This document shows, in pieces, positions 21,609 to 34,419 of a stretch of DNA of 64,000 nucleotides. The notes below the pieces were generated by a model. The model ran no database searches and was not told the origin of the DNA. It was given only the letters and a program-made list of their open reading frames with translations. Each line of letters begins with the position of its first letter. The stretch's first letter is position 1. The translations under genes and the position numbers were made by a program. Origin of the DNA: Ulota crispa (Eukaryota; Streptophyta; Bryopsida; Orthotrichales; Orthotrichaceae); contig OY987246.1 in the NCBI GenBank assembly GCA_963920765.1, positions 4,094,501 through 4,158,500 of the forward strand, given 5' to 3'.

Positions 21609-24600
21609 ATGTGGAGAATCGTCCCGATCAGAGGTCCACGGTTCTGGCCGGAATTCATACGCAGGCCCGTTCCGCTGAAGAACCTGTCGTCCTTGCCGCG
21701 TCGAAGCCCTAATTGCCCTGTCGTTCTCGAGCCCGAACGGTTTCGCGGTGCTGCAGCAGCAACGTCGTCGTCGGAGCGCGAGTATGGCGGATCATCGTAT
21801 GGACCGGCGGGGATGCAGCTACGATTTGGCGATGCCAGCGGTGCGGGGCGACCTGTCGTTGTGGTCGCTGCTGCGAGGAAGGAGGTCGTTTCTGGTGAAG
21901 GAATTGCGATTCGAATTGGCCATCGTGAGGACGTCGTGACAATGTTGGGGATGGAGGATTTTTGCGGAGATGTGGCGATGCCGGGAGGTGTGGACGAGGA
22001 ATTGTTGACGATGCTGCATGGAGGGAGTAGTGTGGCTGTGGACGTGGAGCGGGAGGCTGGAAGCGACAGCAAGGTCCGGCATGGCGGTGATGTGTCGCGG
22101 TTCCGTTCTGAGGTCGTGACCGGGGGAGTGCCTCGGCTGTTGTCGCAACGGGTACGACATTGCAGCTGAGTTGAATTTTTATTGCTGAGCTCCTGTAACA
22201 CGCTCTCTTGCGATGCCTGCATGCATCAGTGTATAGCTAGTGGCATCTGTCTTGGCCTTCGTTAGGTACTATGCCTTTGGATTTGGAGGATAAATTTGGT
22301 ACAAGCTGTGTCGTCATGTAATTTAGAATCGTAAGCTCCAAAGAGTTAACCCATTAACGTCTGGTCGACCATTTCCTGGTCGATTTTGACAGAGAGCATG
22401 TCAAGGAATTTGATGACATGGCAAAGGGGACGGGAATTGGAAAGTGAAGAGTTTAGGACAATAACCAGGTCAATCTGAGGTGGCATATGGGTTGTAAAAA
22501 ACTAAAAGAGTACCGGTTGAAAATGCACCAATATATGGAAAAAGATGGCCATAACAATGAAAGAGTGAGCATAATTCATGATGCATAACACTAAACCTAG
22601 ATGGCCATAACAAATACTTCCATTTGTACGGTTAAATCTGTGGTAAACATCTGTATTCAATAGTTTTAAAATTTGCCCCAAATGGCCATACAAAGGATTG
22701 CCCACCCCAGAATCGACCACAGACGTTAATGGGTTAAGCTCCTAAGCACGCTTTCTGGCGATGACTTAATTATGGAGGCACGTGCAAGGTTCAGGAGGAA
22801 GCACTCGCTAGATGCATCAGTTGTTGAGCTAGTGGCATCTGTCTTGGCCTTCGTTAGGTAGCATGCCTTCGGAGGATCATTTTGGTACAAGTCATGTAAT
22901 TTAGAATCTTAAGCTTCAAAGAGTTAAGCTCCTAACCACGCTTTCTGCCGAAGATTAAATAATGGAAGCACGCGCAAGGTTCAGCTTTCAGTAGCTATGG
23001 AGCTTGTTGGATTAGTCTTCATTAGCAACGTTAAGGATGATGCCTTTGGAGGAAAAATTGGAGCGATTGGTTGGAGAAACATATTGTTTGGAGTGAAAAG
23101 AAAAGGAGAGGACAAAGCAAACTGTGTCGTCATTTAGTTTATTATTATAAGCGGTTAGTGAGAGTGATTACGTTGTGTATAGACAGACGGGGTGTGAGAT
23201 GCTGCGAGTTCGGGATTTTCGGGTTAGAAGCAAATCTCGAAGGTGTTTTGGAAGATCGTAGGGTTATATTAGTATAGACTTCGATTAAGAACTAGTTTCT
23301 TCTGTATTTAGTGTAGTAGGCATGTTGACGAATTCCGATTGGAAAACGCTGTGGATTTAAATGAGACCAGTAATGACGCTTGATTGTTTTAGATGATCTA
23401 GAGGTTTTTATACCAGGTCCACGTTATCGGGGAACATCGTTACTCTAACTTCTTTTGAACTAAGTAATTTTCCTAATTTAGTAAATACTCCCTTTGTCCC
23501 ACTATAAAGCTCCAAATTAGGCATAGTTCTTGTCCCACTAAAAAGCTACGTTTTGCTACTTTCAAGCGCTAAGAAAGCGTATGTCATATTAAATGATCTC
23601 ATGTGGGCAAGTTAAGATATTAGGGAGTATTCCTCTTATAGCAAGCTTGACCTTGCCCATATGAGGTATCATTGTTGCTACTAATCTTTGAATCATCAAT
23701 AATGAGGAGCTAATAACATGCACAAATATGGTACTTTCTGCACGGAATTTGGGTGTCTAACAGCAACATAAAAACTGGATATTTTGTAGACATTTGGTAG
23801 GTGGTATATTGATTCTAGACTGCATGTGTCACACTAGCATAATGACTAAAAATATAATTAATCCCTCATGGAGAAGTTTTTTGGAGCTTTATAATGGGAC
23901 AGAGGTAGTAAATAGGATGTTTGTTATTACGTAACAAGCGCGGAATAGCTCTCCGGATCCTAGTTCAGCTTCATCTAAACGGGGCGCTATGCTTGGTGAA
24001 TTCTCTGGAAGATGGAGGCTGGTAGTAAATCTATATAGGGCAGAATGCAGTTAACATTGACAATCAATTTGGGTTACGAATCGTCGCACTTACAATGATT
24101 TTTCTTTCATTCTGTTAATACTGTTTTCGTCTCGCTTGGTTTTGAAATAATGACCATCACGTAAATGGTTGAGCAGAATCTTTTAACTGGAGCAGATCAC
24201 CGGCGGCGACGGGCCCTCACTGACTTCAGTAAATTTCAAGGCAGTGTTCCACATCGTCAAGGTTCTTTGAGGGAGTTTACTCACCACGCAGCTTCTGAGA
24301 CCTACTTGATCACCCGATTAGCTCTCACGCTATTGAAGTTGTTAGGGTAGGTTGGCATCATCTTTGATGGTGTCTCTTTAGTCCTTTTCCTCTTTTTATC
24401 TTCCCCATATTGTTTTGTCTTTTCTCAATCAGGTGATTAATGATCAATGAACAAATCTTGTCAATTTTGTCCTTTCAGCCTGATGTTAAGAGTTTCGATC
24501 CGGAAACGGCCGAAGTTAATGGACTTGTAAAACACTTTCAAAAAACATTTAGGAGTACGATCTATCTTTCATGGAGTAGTCGTGTTTTTACACTATTAGC

Positions 24601-27600
24601 ATCCTGGTTGAGATGCTGAGGCTATTTCCGTTTATTCAAAAAAAATTGAAGTGCAACTCTGTATTGTTCTGTCACTTCTATTAAATATGCAGTACTGATG
24701 TGGATTGGTCTCCTGTAACAGAATTGGCACGCGATGGATTGGCAAGTTCATCCGACTCAGTCTGTACGCAGTTTTCCTCATGCCGGGCTTTATTCAGGGT
24801 GAATTTGACAACTTTGCTCTTTACTCATAGGTCCATTCTCAACCTTTTAGGCCTCTGAACTCATCCATGTCAATGAAGGTGGTTGCATGGATCCTGTGAG
24901 GATCTTGTTATCATACTACATTGTTTATTCTATACAGTGTCAACTTCAGAACAATGTGAAGGAGCGAGGTGTCACTGAAGCATAGGAGCGTCAAAGTGTT
25001 CTCATGGAGTGACTCGTTTCTAAATATTTGTACACTAGATGATTGCCCGCTACTTCTTTTAGATCGAATTAGTTGACCCACTCTAAGTGATGAACAGTAT
25101 AGTACTATCACTTTGTTCTGGCCGCAGCTAGAAAGTATCGGAGCTGGCAAAGATATGTTTCCTGAGTCTGCTGAGGGCATACTGTTCTTTGTTAACGAAG
25201 CACTTTAAAGCACGTGCTCTCTCCATGGGGTTGGCCATTGTCTGTCTCTCAAGTAGGGAGATACTTCAAGCCACTATGTTCCTGAAAATTCAACTTATCT
25301 CAAGAGGACCCTCTCATGATTGCAGTGGGATATTTCTATTATTTTGACCAACGTATACATCGAAGTATTGTATATGGGGATCAACCTCGAAACAGGTTAG
25401 AGAGCCAATGCTTATTGCGGTTTGAGTATATGACTTGTGAAGAGTTTACTATTTCGTTGCCCCTTCACTTTTCTTGTTTGGTGATCTTCATGCCTATCTA
25501 TAACGGGTGTTTTCTGCTTAATAATTTTCCATTGACAATGTTGGACAGGTTTGACTTGTATTTACCACCCGACAGTGACAAACCAAAGCCGGTGGTTATC
25601 TTTGTAACGGGTGGAGCTTGGGTCATCGGGTAAGCACATCCTATTATTCAAGAATTGTTCGCACTTCCTGATCTTTTAGTTTCTCTCGTTTGCTTTCCTT
25701 TTTCACTAATTCTCTTCATATCTCAGTTACAAGGCGTGGGGATCTTTATTAGCGCAACAGCTTGTGGAACGCGACGTTATCGTGGCCTGCGTTGATTATA
25801 GGTGCGGCCTCAAAGCTTATTTCTTAGTGGCCATTAAATTTGATACACTTTTATATCCTGTAATCACAGTCGTTTACATTCTCTTTTTTAGCCGATTCCT
25901 TATATACCGGTATCGAGTATCTGCGAAGTAGGGAATACGTGGAAATAGGCAAGCCGCAGAGAAGAGTTAAATTTCACAATGCTGTTCCAGTAACAGTTGT
26001 TTGATGAACTTTTGATTGTATTTTGATGAGACAGTTCTCTAGCAATTGAACGACAGATTGAGTTGGATATTGGAAAGACTTCTAGTTGTCGTTCCTTTGT
26101 CATAGTGTGTTTTGATTTGCTATTTGTATGACTTTTAGCTGATGGGAGCATATACCTGATTTTTGACAATTAGGTTGTTGTGGACATTGCAGAAATTTCC
26201 CTCAAGGCTGCGTTAGTGATATGGTTGCTGATGTGTCAAGGGGGATTGGTTATGTATATCAGAATGTCGAGAGCTATGGTGGTGATCCAAACATGTGAGT
26301 CAGACTATGCAATTGTGATATCTAAAGGATTGTTTTTCTAGTCTATTTTTTAATAATGTGGAACTCGGTAAAAGGGTGACCTCTCTTGTTACCTCCTATA
26401 CAGCTCTTCTATACTCCCCTGTATGAAAATTTCTCATTATATTTTTGTTCTGTACACTATATTTAGACTCCTTGCAATGTGTAGGGTATACTTAGCAGGC
26501 CAATCTGCCGGAGCGCATCTTGCTGCGTGTTCCTTGTTGATACAAGCAGAGAAAGAGATAAGTGAAGATCCTGCAAAGCTTCTTTGGAGGTCATCTCAAA
26601 TCAAAGCATATCTGGCCATTTCAGGCGGGTGAGTTAGTTATACCTCCGTTCTAAAGTAAGAATTTGTTTGTACCATTACCTTTTTGTTTCTTTTCTCCGT
26701 TTATATGTCTAGTGTTTTTCTTCCGCAAGCAACACTCCCATCAAATCATGCCTTATGTAGTCAGCTATGCATTTAATGAGTGTTCGTGTTGGAATTTCTG
26801 CTTTATGTGTCTTCTAATCTTTGTGGAACATGCATTTGATGACTTGAACCTTTTGGAGTTTGCTTTTGATGTGTAATCTACTTTTCTTGTGTTTTTTTAT
26901 ACAATGGGTGGACCTAACTCTTCCCTTCGTCTCATAAGTTTGGCCGTTCCAGGACCAATAAATCTTACTCGGCCTCGGGTTTTCCTAATTATTTTTGAGA
27001 AATCATCAAAGGGCTTTTATTTCTTCTATATATTTTTCATTCTAACAAATTAATGCAATATTCTTCACTTTAGCCGGTGATGTAAAATTCGTCTGCATTT
27101 TAATTCTAATTCCATAATATGATCAATAAAAATGGTCATTTGACAACCATGAATTCTTGGTCTTTAACGGGTTAATGTACGTCTCTACTAATATTCTGCC
27201 AGGTTCAGTTTATTAACTCATTAGCACAACAAAAAGTTGCCATCGTAAGAATAATTACATTGGTGTAAATGACAGATTTATGAGATTCAAGTAACCAATG
27301 TGTGGCATTTAGGGAGAGTTTGAATGTTTTTATTTGTGGAGCCTTTGTTCTCTGGTTAGCTACAGAAATCTAGCGCTCACAAGATATCCATCGAAATGGA
27401 ATATCTGAAAGACTGGGTTTTCAAATGGTGCAGATACAACTTGATAAAGCTTGTGGAGTATTTCCATACAAGGGGTCTCTATAAGTCAATTATGTTGAGG
27501 TGTGCTCCTACCTTTTGCTCAGAAGCGTCTATCGATATCTATTGGGAAGGGTGTCAATTGAAGTTATTGGATGTATGAAGTAAAAGCATGATTATTGAAA

Positions 27601-28704
27601 TTAATGTCCTGGACATTAGATCATCAAACCTCTTTAAGGAGTAGTGATGCTTCTTTTTTTCGGAACTTGCTTGCTAATATTTTTGTTTCTACGAGTTTAG
27701 GGTAATGGAGGGAGAAAAGTCTCTGCCAATTTATTCTCCAGAGTTCATGGTTAAAACACCTACCTTCAGAAAAGCTGTCCCTTTGCTACCTCCAATCACT
27801 CTGTTTCATGGAACAGGAGATTACTCGATTCCTCATGAAGCCAGGTAATCAACTTTTAATTCCAAGGATTTGTGATTCACTTCAGTCAGGAGTTTTTGTA
27901 CGTTCTTTTCTTAGAGAATACTTCTGGAGAGAAGCTCAAACATACTAACTCCAACATGGAACCTGCTTTGAAGTTTTTTTAAGAGTTTATTAGCTATTTT
28001 TTTAATGTTTACTACTGTAATTCTAGAAGAGTTTGCGCACTATAATTTAATGTTAAGTTTTGCTGTGTACAGTGTCGCGTTTGCGGCTGCATTGCAATCC
28101 GTGGGTGCACGGGTTAACACGATTTTTTACCCTGATAAGACACATACAGACTTGTTTCTTCAGGTTCTCATTTTCCTCTCTCTAATAAAGTTCTTTTGAA
28201 ATTCATCTGGACAGGCCATTAGCGTTTGGATTCTATCTGTGTCAAGTTCTTAAAGACTGCTATTTACTAGATTTCTCCATTTCGGCTCACTAATTTTGAT
28301 TGCGTTTTCGAGGATTCATGTTAAGTTATTGTAAATTTATTGACCATCTTTCGTGTTGTTGTTAGAATATATATCATAACTATGATTTGACTACTTATGT
28401 GCCAGATAGTCACTTTCAGTTTCAGATGCAATTCGATGCCATGTCAATCATGACTCTTGTTAATAGCAATTTTACTGGTCTATTTTTTTATCGAGTGAGT
28501 CGTGTATGTTTTTGACACAACTTTGGTTTTTGGATGTAGGATCCCATGCGAGGCGGGAAGGATGAGTTGTTGGAGGACATTCTAGCTGTAGTTCATTCGA
28601 ATGATGAGGAAGCTAAAGCGGACGATGTGAAGAATAATAGCACTCGTCGGCGACTAGTTCCAGAGTTTCTCTTGCAACTTGCCCGCAGAGTAAGTCCATT
28701 TTAA
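21609..28704 (+). CDS. ICME: Isoprenylcysteine alpha-carbonyl methylesterase (ICME-like)
   Basis: Removes the C-terminal methyl ester from prenylated proteins at the endomembrane; the Arabidopsis enzyme influences abscisic-acid signalling. Twelve exons: 21609-22151, 24177-24346, 24722-24798, 25326-25395, 25549-25629, 25727-25801, 26193-26294, 26485-26628, 27434-27499, 27701-27844, 28073-28163, 28540-28704; every junction keeps phase, giving 575 aa. Conserved text: [20 protein letters not shown], a hydrophobic span about residues 248-270, [12 protein letters not shown], oxyanion TGGAW (307-311), nucleophile GQSAG (Ser380), Asp483 in GTGDYSIP, His515 in [20 protein letters not shown] and the end [15 protein letters not shown]. 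This is the alpha/beta-hydrolase triad, intact. Exon 1 adds 181 Arg/Gly/Val-rich residues not seen in the ~427-aa Arabidopsis protein; its donor fits in phase. Start at ATG 24165 is an alternative. Confidence 0.9.
22190..22995. repeat. Tandem duplication inside ICME intron 1
   Basis: A segment containing gtggcatctgtcttggcc, ttcgttagg and aaagagttaagctcctaa occurs at about 22190-22800 (interrupted by the TTAA element) and again at about 22800-22995. Both copies continue into cacgctttctg(g/c)cg and a gcaaggttcag block. The second copy supplies the empty site of the TTAA insertion. Confidence 0.75.
22350..22733. mobile_element. TTAA-flanked (piggyBac-like) MITE, 384 bp, with empty site
   Basis: Starts CCCATTAACGTCTGGTCGAC and ends GACGTTAATGGG preceded by tcgacca. 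TTAA lies at 22346-22349 and 22734-22737. The sister copy of the surrounding duplication reads caaagagTTAAgctcctaa at 22917-22935 with one TTAA and no insert. This shows that exactly CCC...GGG was added and TTAA duplicated. No ORF. In ICME intron 1. Confidence 0.85.
23488..23908. mobile_element. Stowaway-like MITE, 421 bp
   Basis: Ends CTCCCTTTGTCCCACTATAA and the complement of GCTTTATAATGGGACAGAGG, flanked by TA. The interior matches the reverse complement of 18532-18996 ('atggtactttctgca', 'attcatcaataatgag'-like). In ICME intron 1. Confidence 0.8.
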
Positions 28705-29173
28705 TCGAATTGATCAACCTTATGTAATTCAGTTTACTCTGACGAACAGCAACCGGGTGTTCACTGTTTATTTCCTTATCTTGCTTGGAGAGTATTTAAG
28801 TTGTAGATGCAAGTTGTTTTGAGGACAAATAGTGGTCCACACGCTTGCAAGAAGATTAGCTAGAAGATATTGGTTAGTTGTAGATATATGAATTATACAC
28901 TCCTCCTTTGACCATTAATAAGAGGTTTTGTCTACTGGTAATTTGATTTCTTTACTTTGAGATTTTAGCACAATTCCAAGATGAATTTGGAAGCATTCGG
29001 ATACCTCTCCGATTTTTTTTTAATAGAGCTTGAAGCAGGATTGGTCTGTACTTTGTAATTACCCCTTCATTCCTAAGAGTCTTTTTGTTCAAAAGTGGCT
29101 ATTTCCAAAACTTTCAGGGGTTGAAATGCATTGTTAAGGATCTAAAATAAAAAATTGGTATATATATATATAA
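28705..29173. other. 3' flank of ICME
   Basis: Presumed 3' UTR and downstream DNA, ending in a TA-dinucleotide run at 29159-29172. No other gene seen. Confidence 0.4.
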
Positions 29174-29555
29174 GGAATTGCTAAAGCCACACCCAAAATT
29201 GCTAACGCCACATCCCTATAAGCATGTATTTTGCAAATTTAATGCTATTTTTTTCTTTCAAGTGGTCCATCATTCATTCAATCAAGGCATTACCAGCATC
29301 TTCTTGAAAGAAAGAACTTTATTGCACCATTGCTATTTTTTGATGTGTTTTTGCTTTAAATATTTCAAAAGTCTTACATTTTTAGTTTCAAATTCAAACA
29401 CCTCCATTTTTTTTTAATACAACATTAGAATGATATAGGTGAAATAAATGTTTTAATCCACCTTTCACAAATCAACACTAAATTCTCATAGTTTATGCTC
29501 AAAGCAAACTTGGGGGTGTGGCGTTAGCAAGTTTGGGTGTGGCTTTAACAATTCC
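29174..29555. mobile_element. Inverted-repeat element inside a TA microsatellite, 382 bp
   Basis: Ends GGAATTGCTAAAGCCACACC and, as complement of the right end, GGAATTGTTAAAGCCACACC; the arms match for about 45 bp. It is flanked on both sides by TA repeats, so the target duplication cannot be measured. The GGAATTG start resembles the foldbacks at 15225 and 19471. Confidence 0.7.
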
Positions 29556-29621
29556 CTCTATATATATATCTATCTATATATATATATTGGTGGAAAGTAG
29601 AAATATGGCCCAAGTTCTTAA

Positions 29622-29854
29622 CCCCTAAAGGACGATGCAGCCCTTTGCAACCAATACAATATAGGATATTTTTCTTGTATTTGGAATGGATCCACACCTC
29701 TATTACATTTGAGATCAACAAAGAAGTTGGAGGATAGATCAATGCGATTCTAGTGAGGTAGTCAAGATCCCAAATCAAAACTTTTGTTGGTAGTAAATGC
29801 CAGTTATACAGCAGCGTACATATTATGTATTCTGGTAGCCTCATCCTTTAAGGA
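29622..29854. mobile_element. TTAA-flanked MITE, 233 bp, subfamily A
   Basis: Starts CCCCTAAAGGACGATGCAG and ends CATCCTTTAAGGA between TTAA sites. Interior close to 37431-37655 and, in reverse, to 13880-14105. Confidence 0.75.
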
Positions 29855-30072
29855 TTAAACTGTAGGAACATGTTTAGAACTCTGTTGTAATTATAAGTAT
29901 TGGTACAGTCACTTTAAAAAAAAATTCAAGCACTTCGGAGATAAGTTAACAATAGTGAAATGGGTGGCAAATGATGATTTATGTGTCCTTCGTTTAATTT
30001 GGAGGACGAGTTTGCAATTTTTGTAATTTTGAAATGATAGTGAAGTTAAATATCAAAAATTGAATAAGTTAA

Positions 30073-30127
30073 CCCTTGAATACACGACCCCAATGTATTT
30101 GACGGGGACAATGTGGGCGTTTCAGGA
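30073..30127. mobile_element. TTAA-flanked mini-element, 55 bp, subfamily C
   Basis: CCCTTGAATACACGACC ... GGGCGTTTCAGGA between TTAA sites; a shortened relative of the palindromic copies at 32328 and 40311. Confidence 0.55.
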
Positions 30128-31101
30128 TTAAGGAACTTTCAATTTATACTTTTCCATTATATTGCAGCTGTCCAAAGGAACAGATTGAGAGACATATCTT
30201 ATGTTCATATTACAAGGTTTCAAAGCTTGGCATAGTTTTAGCAGCTAAATATCGGTTTTCTTTTCATCTTTTTTGAAAGAGAAAAAACGTTGATTTTTCG
30301 TTGTAGTTTCAAGGTTGGTTTCTTGTTGTTTTCACATGGAAGCCTGTGCTTGCACTATTTTGCACCTTGCTAAGTACTGTACTTTTTGGTTATCTGAAGA
30401 GAAAACAAGATTTTATTTGAGAAAATTGTTGTTTCTTGTACAAAAATGCCTCAAAAAGACTTTGTTTTGCTTGAGGTTTGAAACTTGCTATTGTTAGAAA
30501 ACCAACTCAATTCTTGTTCTATCGTTCGCTAGGGGTTATTAATTTATCTAGTTTAATAAGATCAAAATAAGTAAATATGATATTTGATAACTTGGATTAC
30601 AAACTTGAAGGGCAATGAAAGTAAATTGTGGTTTTTGTAATTTGAAGTGAATCATTTTCATAAAGAAAGGTCTCTATAGAAGAGAGACATTTTTATGAAC
30701 ATTTGTGATGATTTGAAGTACATTATTGATAATGACCAATCTCAAATATCAGTTGTAGAAATGTCGTTTTCGTAAATCCCTACTTGCTTGACACTTCATA
30801 ATACTAGAATGAATTTTTTTGTTATAGATTTTTGTTAAACATTTTCTTAGAAAATTTGGGGCACACGAAAATAATATATAGAATACTGCATGCATAAATT
30901 ACGGAACAGTTTTGCACATTTAAAAAGAAAACAACAAGAGATATAGTAGATGAGATTTGGTTATGTAGTTGCTAAACATTGTCTTAATGACAATATACAT
31001 GAAGTTTTTTTGAGCATCTTGGAGGTTGTTTTAAACAAAATAAAATACTAAAACTTTGATGAGTTTGATCAAATTTTAAAATTGTAGCCACACACTCTTA
31101 A
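30128..31101. other. Anonymous intergenic DNA
   Basis: No gene or element ends recognised; AT-rich with T-runs. Confidence 0.4.
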
Positions 31102-31460
31102 CCCCTAAACGTTGAGGAGAACAAAAAACGTTGTCCGGCCCTAACAAAAGATTATGTTACAAAAAAAAGTTGGTTTTTATTTGATTTTTTCAGAAGTGAT
31201 CATAAACACATGGTCCATCATGGAAGACAAAAAATTACCTCATCAAATGCATTCATATTTTTAAGCAACCTAAATCGTGATAAGATTCAAAAACATGGTG
31301 TTAGGTCCCAAGCTACCCTTCTTGCAATTTTCATGAGGGCACCATGCAATGTTAACTCTTGCAACTTTAGGAAATAATTTTATAATTGCTAGGCACTAAG
31401 ATGAACAGTATAAAGTATTGTAGCTAGGCTGGTCACGGTAACCAGCTCAATGTTTAAGGG
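31102..31460. mobile_element. TTAA-flanked MITE, 359 bp, subfamily B
   Basis: Starts CCCCTAAACGTTGAGGAG and ends CAATGTTTAAGGG between TTAA sites. It is the uninterrupted relative of 14526-15090 and the reverse of 10970-11365. Confidence 0.75.
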
Positions 31461-32327
31461 TTAAAAGATGTATTATAATTGAGAAAAAAAGAAACAAAAA
31501 TAATAACACCACATATGAATTGGAAAATCATCTTGTTTGATCATTAGAGGGTCAAAGCTATGCAGGTAGATCAAAGTTGTTCAATCTTAATTCTACATAA
31601 GAAATTAAAAATTGAGGTTACATAAAGAATACAAGATTAAAAGACATAGCATGCATAACCATAATCAATTTATAACATCTCAAAACTTATTTTTCAAAAA
31701 AATTAGAGGCTATTAATGTGCTTATTTTCCCCAAAAATCCAATGTATTTGAGGCCCATCTAAAAAGTTCTTAACTCTAGATAATCTAGTTTTACAATGGA
31801 CACATTAGCACAACTTGAAAGTAAAATCATTAACACTCATTTTTTGAAGTAGGATGTTTGACGCCAGATTTAGATTTAAAGTAACGTTCATTTTAAAACT
31901 GAAGCACTATAAACAAGAATTCAATGGTAAGATTTTATTTTGATTTCAAAGATTTGGGGGTATGCAAGAGTTGTATTAAAATTTCATTGTTAACGCCAAA
32001 TCAAGATTTTGGATGAAGATTTAGTTCAATGAGCCAAATTTCGATTGGATTTAGGGTCAAACAATGACCTAAGGTTTTGATTTGTTCCTCATGTAAAGCT
32101 CTTGGGGTTAACTGATAACTTGAATCTAAATTAATGTATGGGGACTCAATTCTTGAGTTGAGTGGATGCATTGTGGTGAACCAATATTTTTTACTAGGGA
32201 CAAATTTTTAGCGCCAAAATTTGGCCAAACAGTCTATTGACATCCTCTATAAACTTATAAAACTAATTGGGTAGATTATCAGAATTGAGCCTTGAGATCC
32301 AATTGATGTTTTCATTATAAGCTTTAA
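31461..32327. other. Anonymous intergenic DNA
   Basis: AT-rich; no coding family, tandem array or element ends seen. Confidence 0.4.
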
Positions 32328-32411
32328 CCCTTGAACGCCAGGGGTGTGATTGTGGGTGCACGGCCCCGTGTATTCCCGGGGACGGAAATTGTCCCCTTCG
32401 GCGTTCAAGGG
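32328..32411. mobile_element. TTAA-flanked palindromic mini-element, 84 bp, subfamily C
   Basis: Starts CCCTTGAACGCC and ends GGCGTTCAAGGG, a perfect 12-bp inverted repeat, between TTAA sites. The middle has a second dyad around cccgtgtattcccgggg. The whole could fold into a stem. Confidence 0.8.
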
Positions 32412-33269
32412 TTAACCTCTAAATGCTCAAGGCACCAAATTTTGGGTGTTCATTTAACTTTGAAACCTTGCTACTGTAAAGACATAAATTTGATTATTTT
32501 AGTTTACTTTTCTTTTGAGTTGTGGTCTAAAGTTAACTTCAATGTCCAATTTTAGTGTCCTCCAAACTACATTCCAGTTTTTGTTGGAAGTCAAATTGCA
32601 AGCATATTTCTTGCACATCAAAAAGTGTAATGAATAGTGTCACTAAAGAGCTTATGGCAAGTTACCACATTGGAAAAATAGGCAACAAGTTGAGAATAGA
32701 GTGAAGATCTATATTGGCACTCCCCTAGGCACCAAGGGCCCTTCTATTGAAAATTCATCATCTAATAAAATCTGAATATTTTTTTGGGCTAATTTCACTT
32801 GGAATATCTTTGTTACACAAATCAAAATTCATTCATTGTTGAAAATCTCTTTCATTCATAGTGATTTTTGGTCCAATTTTGGAGCTAAAATTTTCTTTGT
32901 ATTAAGTGTTAGCTCTTTGATAATTGCATTGCAAACTCATTTGTAAAACTGTGGTCATAGATTTGGAAGGAGGGTCATCAATTTTGAAGTAACAACAGTA
33001 ATCACTAAATCATTGTAAATGGTCATTTCCCAAATTTATACACAATTATTGCCATTTTTGCGATTGTAGGTTTCAAGTGACTCCAAAAAATACCAAAAAA
33101 TTCCATACACATCCACATTCAATCACAAGTATTCTAAAATCCCTGTGACATTTTTGGATCTTTTTTGATAGCACCAAATAGAACTCTTGGAGTTGAAAAT
33201 CCTATAGTTATAGTTTTTGTTTTATTTTTAAAAATGATCTTGCAACCAAAATTCAAAAATTTCAGACTA
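32412..33269. other. Anonymous intergenic DNA
   Basis: No gene, RNA or repeat recognised. Confidence 0.4.
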
Positions 33270-33570
33270 CACTAAATATAGCATTTAGGTTGCCATGACA
33301 ATTAGGTTGTCTTACATTGTTAAGTTATCTCATGACTCATCACTTGGTCACTTGGAGGCGCATGCAACTCTTTAGATTCTTGGATTTCACATGGTTTATG
33401 ACTTGGATGCCACCAGTTTGTTTTCTGCAGCTTCATTATTGTTGCCAAACCCTTTAAAAAGAAGCTGTTATAGTAATTTTTGATGAAAATTATTGTAAGA
33501 GCAATGAATCTTTATATAGTGTAAAATGTCAAAAAATTAGTGTGGGGCAACCTAAACGCAATATTTAGTG
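33270..33570. mobile_element. TA-flanked MITE with CACTA-like ends, 301 bp
   Basis: Starts CACTAAATATAGCATTTAGG, ends with the complement (GCAATATTTAGTG), TA on both sides. Same family as 20659 and 61399. Confidence 0.75.
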
Positions 33571-33619
33571 TATCTTTCAAAAACAAGAAACTGAGTACGC
33601 TTGGGCATTTAGGGATTAA

Positions 33620-34159
33620 CCCCTAAAATGCCCGAGGGAGTAAGGGCAAAACATAGATGCGTTATAAAATGATACTTTTGTAACTTTGATGAAATTTGCT
33701 TCAAAAGAGAAAAAAAGAATCATGATGTTTAGTAATTACCCATATGGTCAAACATTCAAAAAAAATTTCAACTCTTATTTAATGAATTTAGAAGCATTTA
33801 ACATTTATTATTCATCAAAATTACAAATTTTATTCATAGAATTCAAAATTTAGTGTAATTGATTAAAAATAAACACTCTATTCTAAAACTAAAAAATGCA
33901 ATGGTTTTGAAGGAGAGAACATAATTAGTTTCCCAAAATAGTAAATATTATAACACTAGCAAATATTGAAATGTTTGTTTTTGGAAAATTCTCCTTGAAT
34001 TGGAGTTTAACTTGGATTGACATGATTCAAATTGGGTTGGAAAGTGGACTTGCTTTCCTATATGAAAATATTTTTCTTTTTTTCAAAAATGATTTTTCAT
34101 CCCAGGCAGCCTGCAAAAAAGGGCAATAACCAAAATATGGTCAATTGGGCGTTTAGTGA
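33620..34159. mobile_element. TTAA-flanked MITE, 540 bp
   Basis: Starts CCCCTAAAATGCCCGAGGG and ends GGGCGTTTAGTGA between TTAA sites; the right terminus is eroded. Interior AT-rich and unlike other copies. Confidence 0.6.
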
Positions 34160-34419
34160 TTAAGCCCAAGCAAAACTTTGGCTCAATTGATGGCTAGATT
34201 TTGAATTGAACCGGAGCCGCCCTAAACTTCAAGTTTTTGAGTTTGTATTAGGGTTTTTTTTGGCACTGTTCATGAACAATCCTGAGCCTATGTGTCAGCA
34301 CAAGTATGGAGAATATGGAGAGGGAAGCCAAAGCATTGGTAGAAATCAAAGAAAGTGATTTTGAATCTGGCTGCAAGAAGCCAGAAAAAAAAACCCTGGG
34401 TTGTATTGCATCTCCACAT

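Noticed and set aside
21560-22222. Long ORFs on the - strand (220 aa) and other frames over ICME exon 1
   Set aside because: The region is GC-rich, which leaves all frames open. Only the + frame joins the conserved ICME exon in phase.
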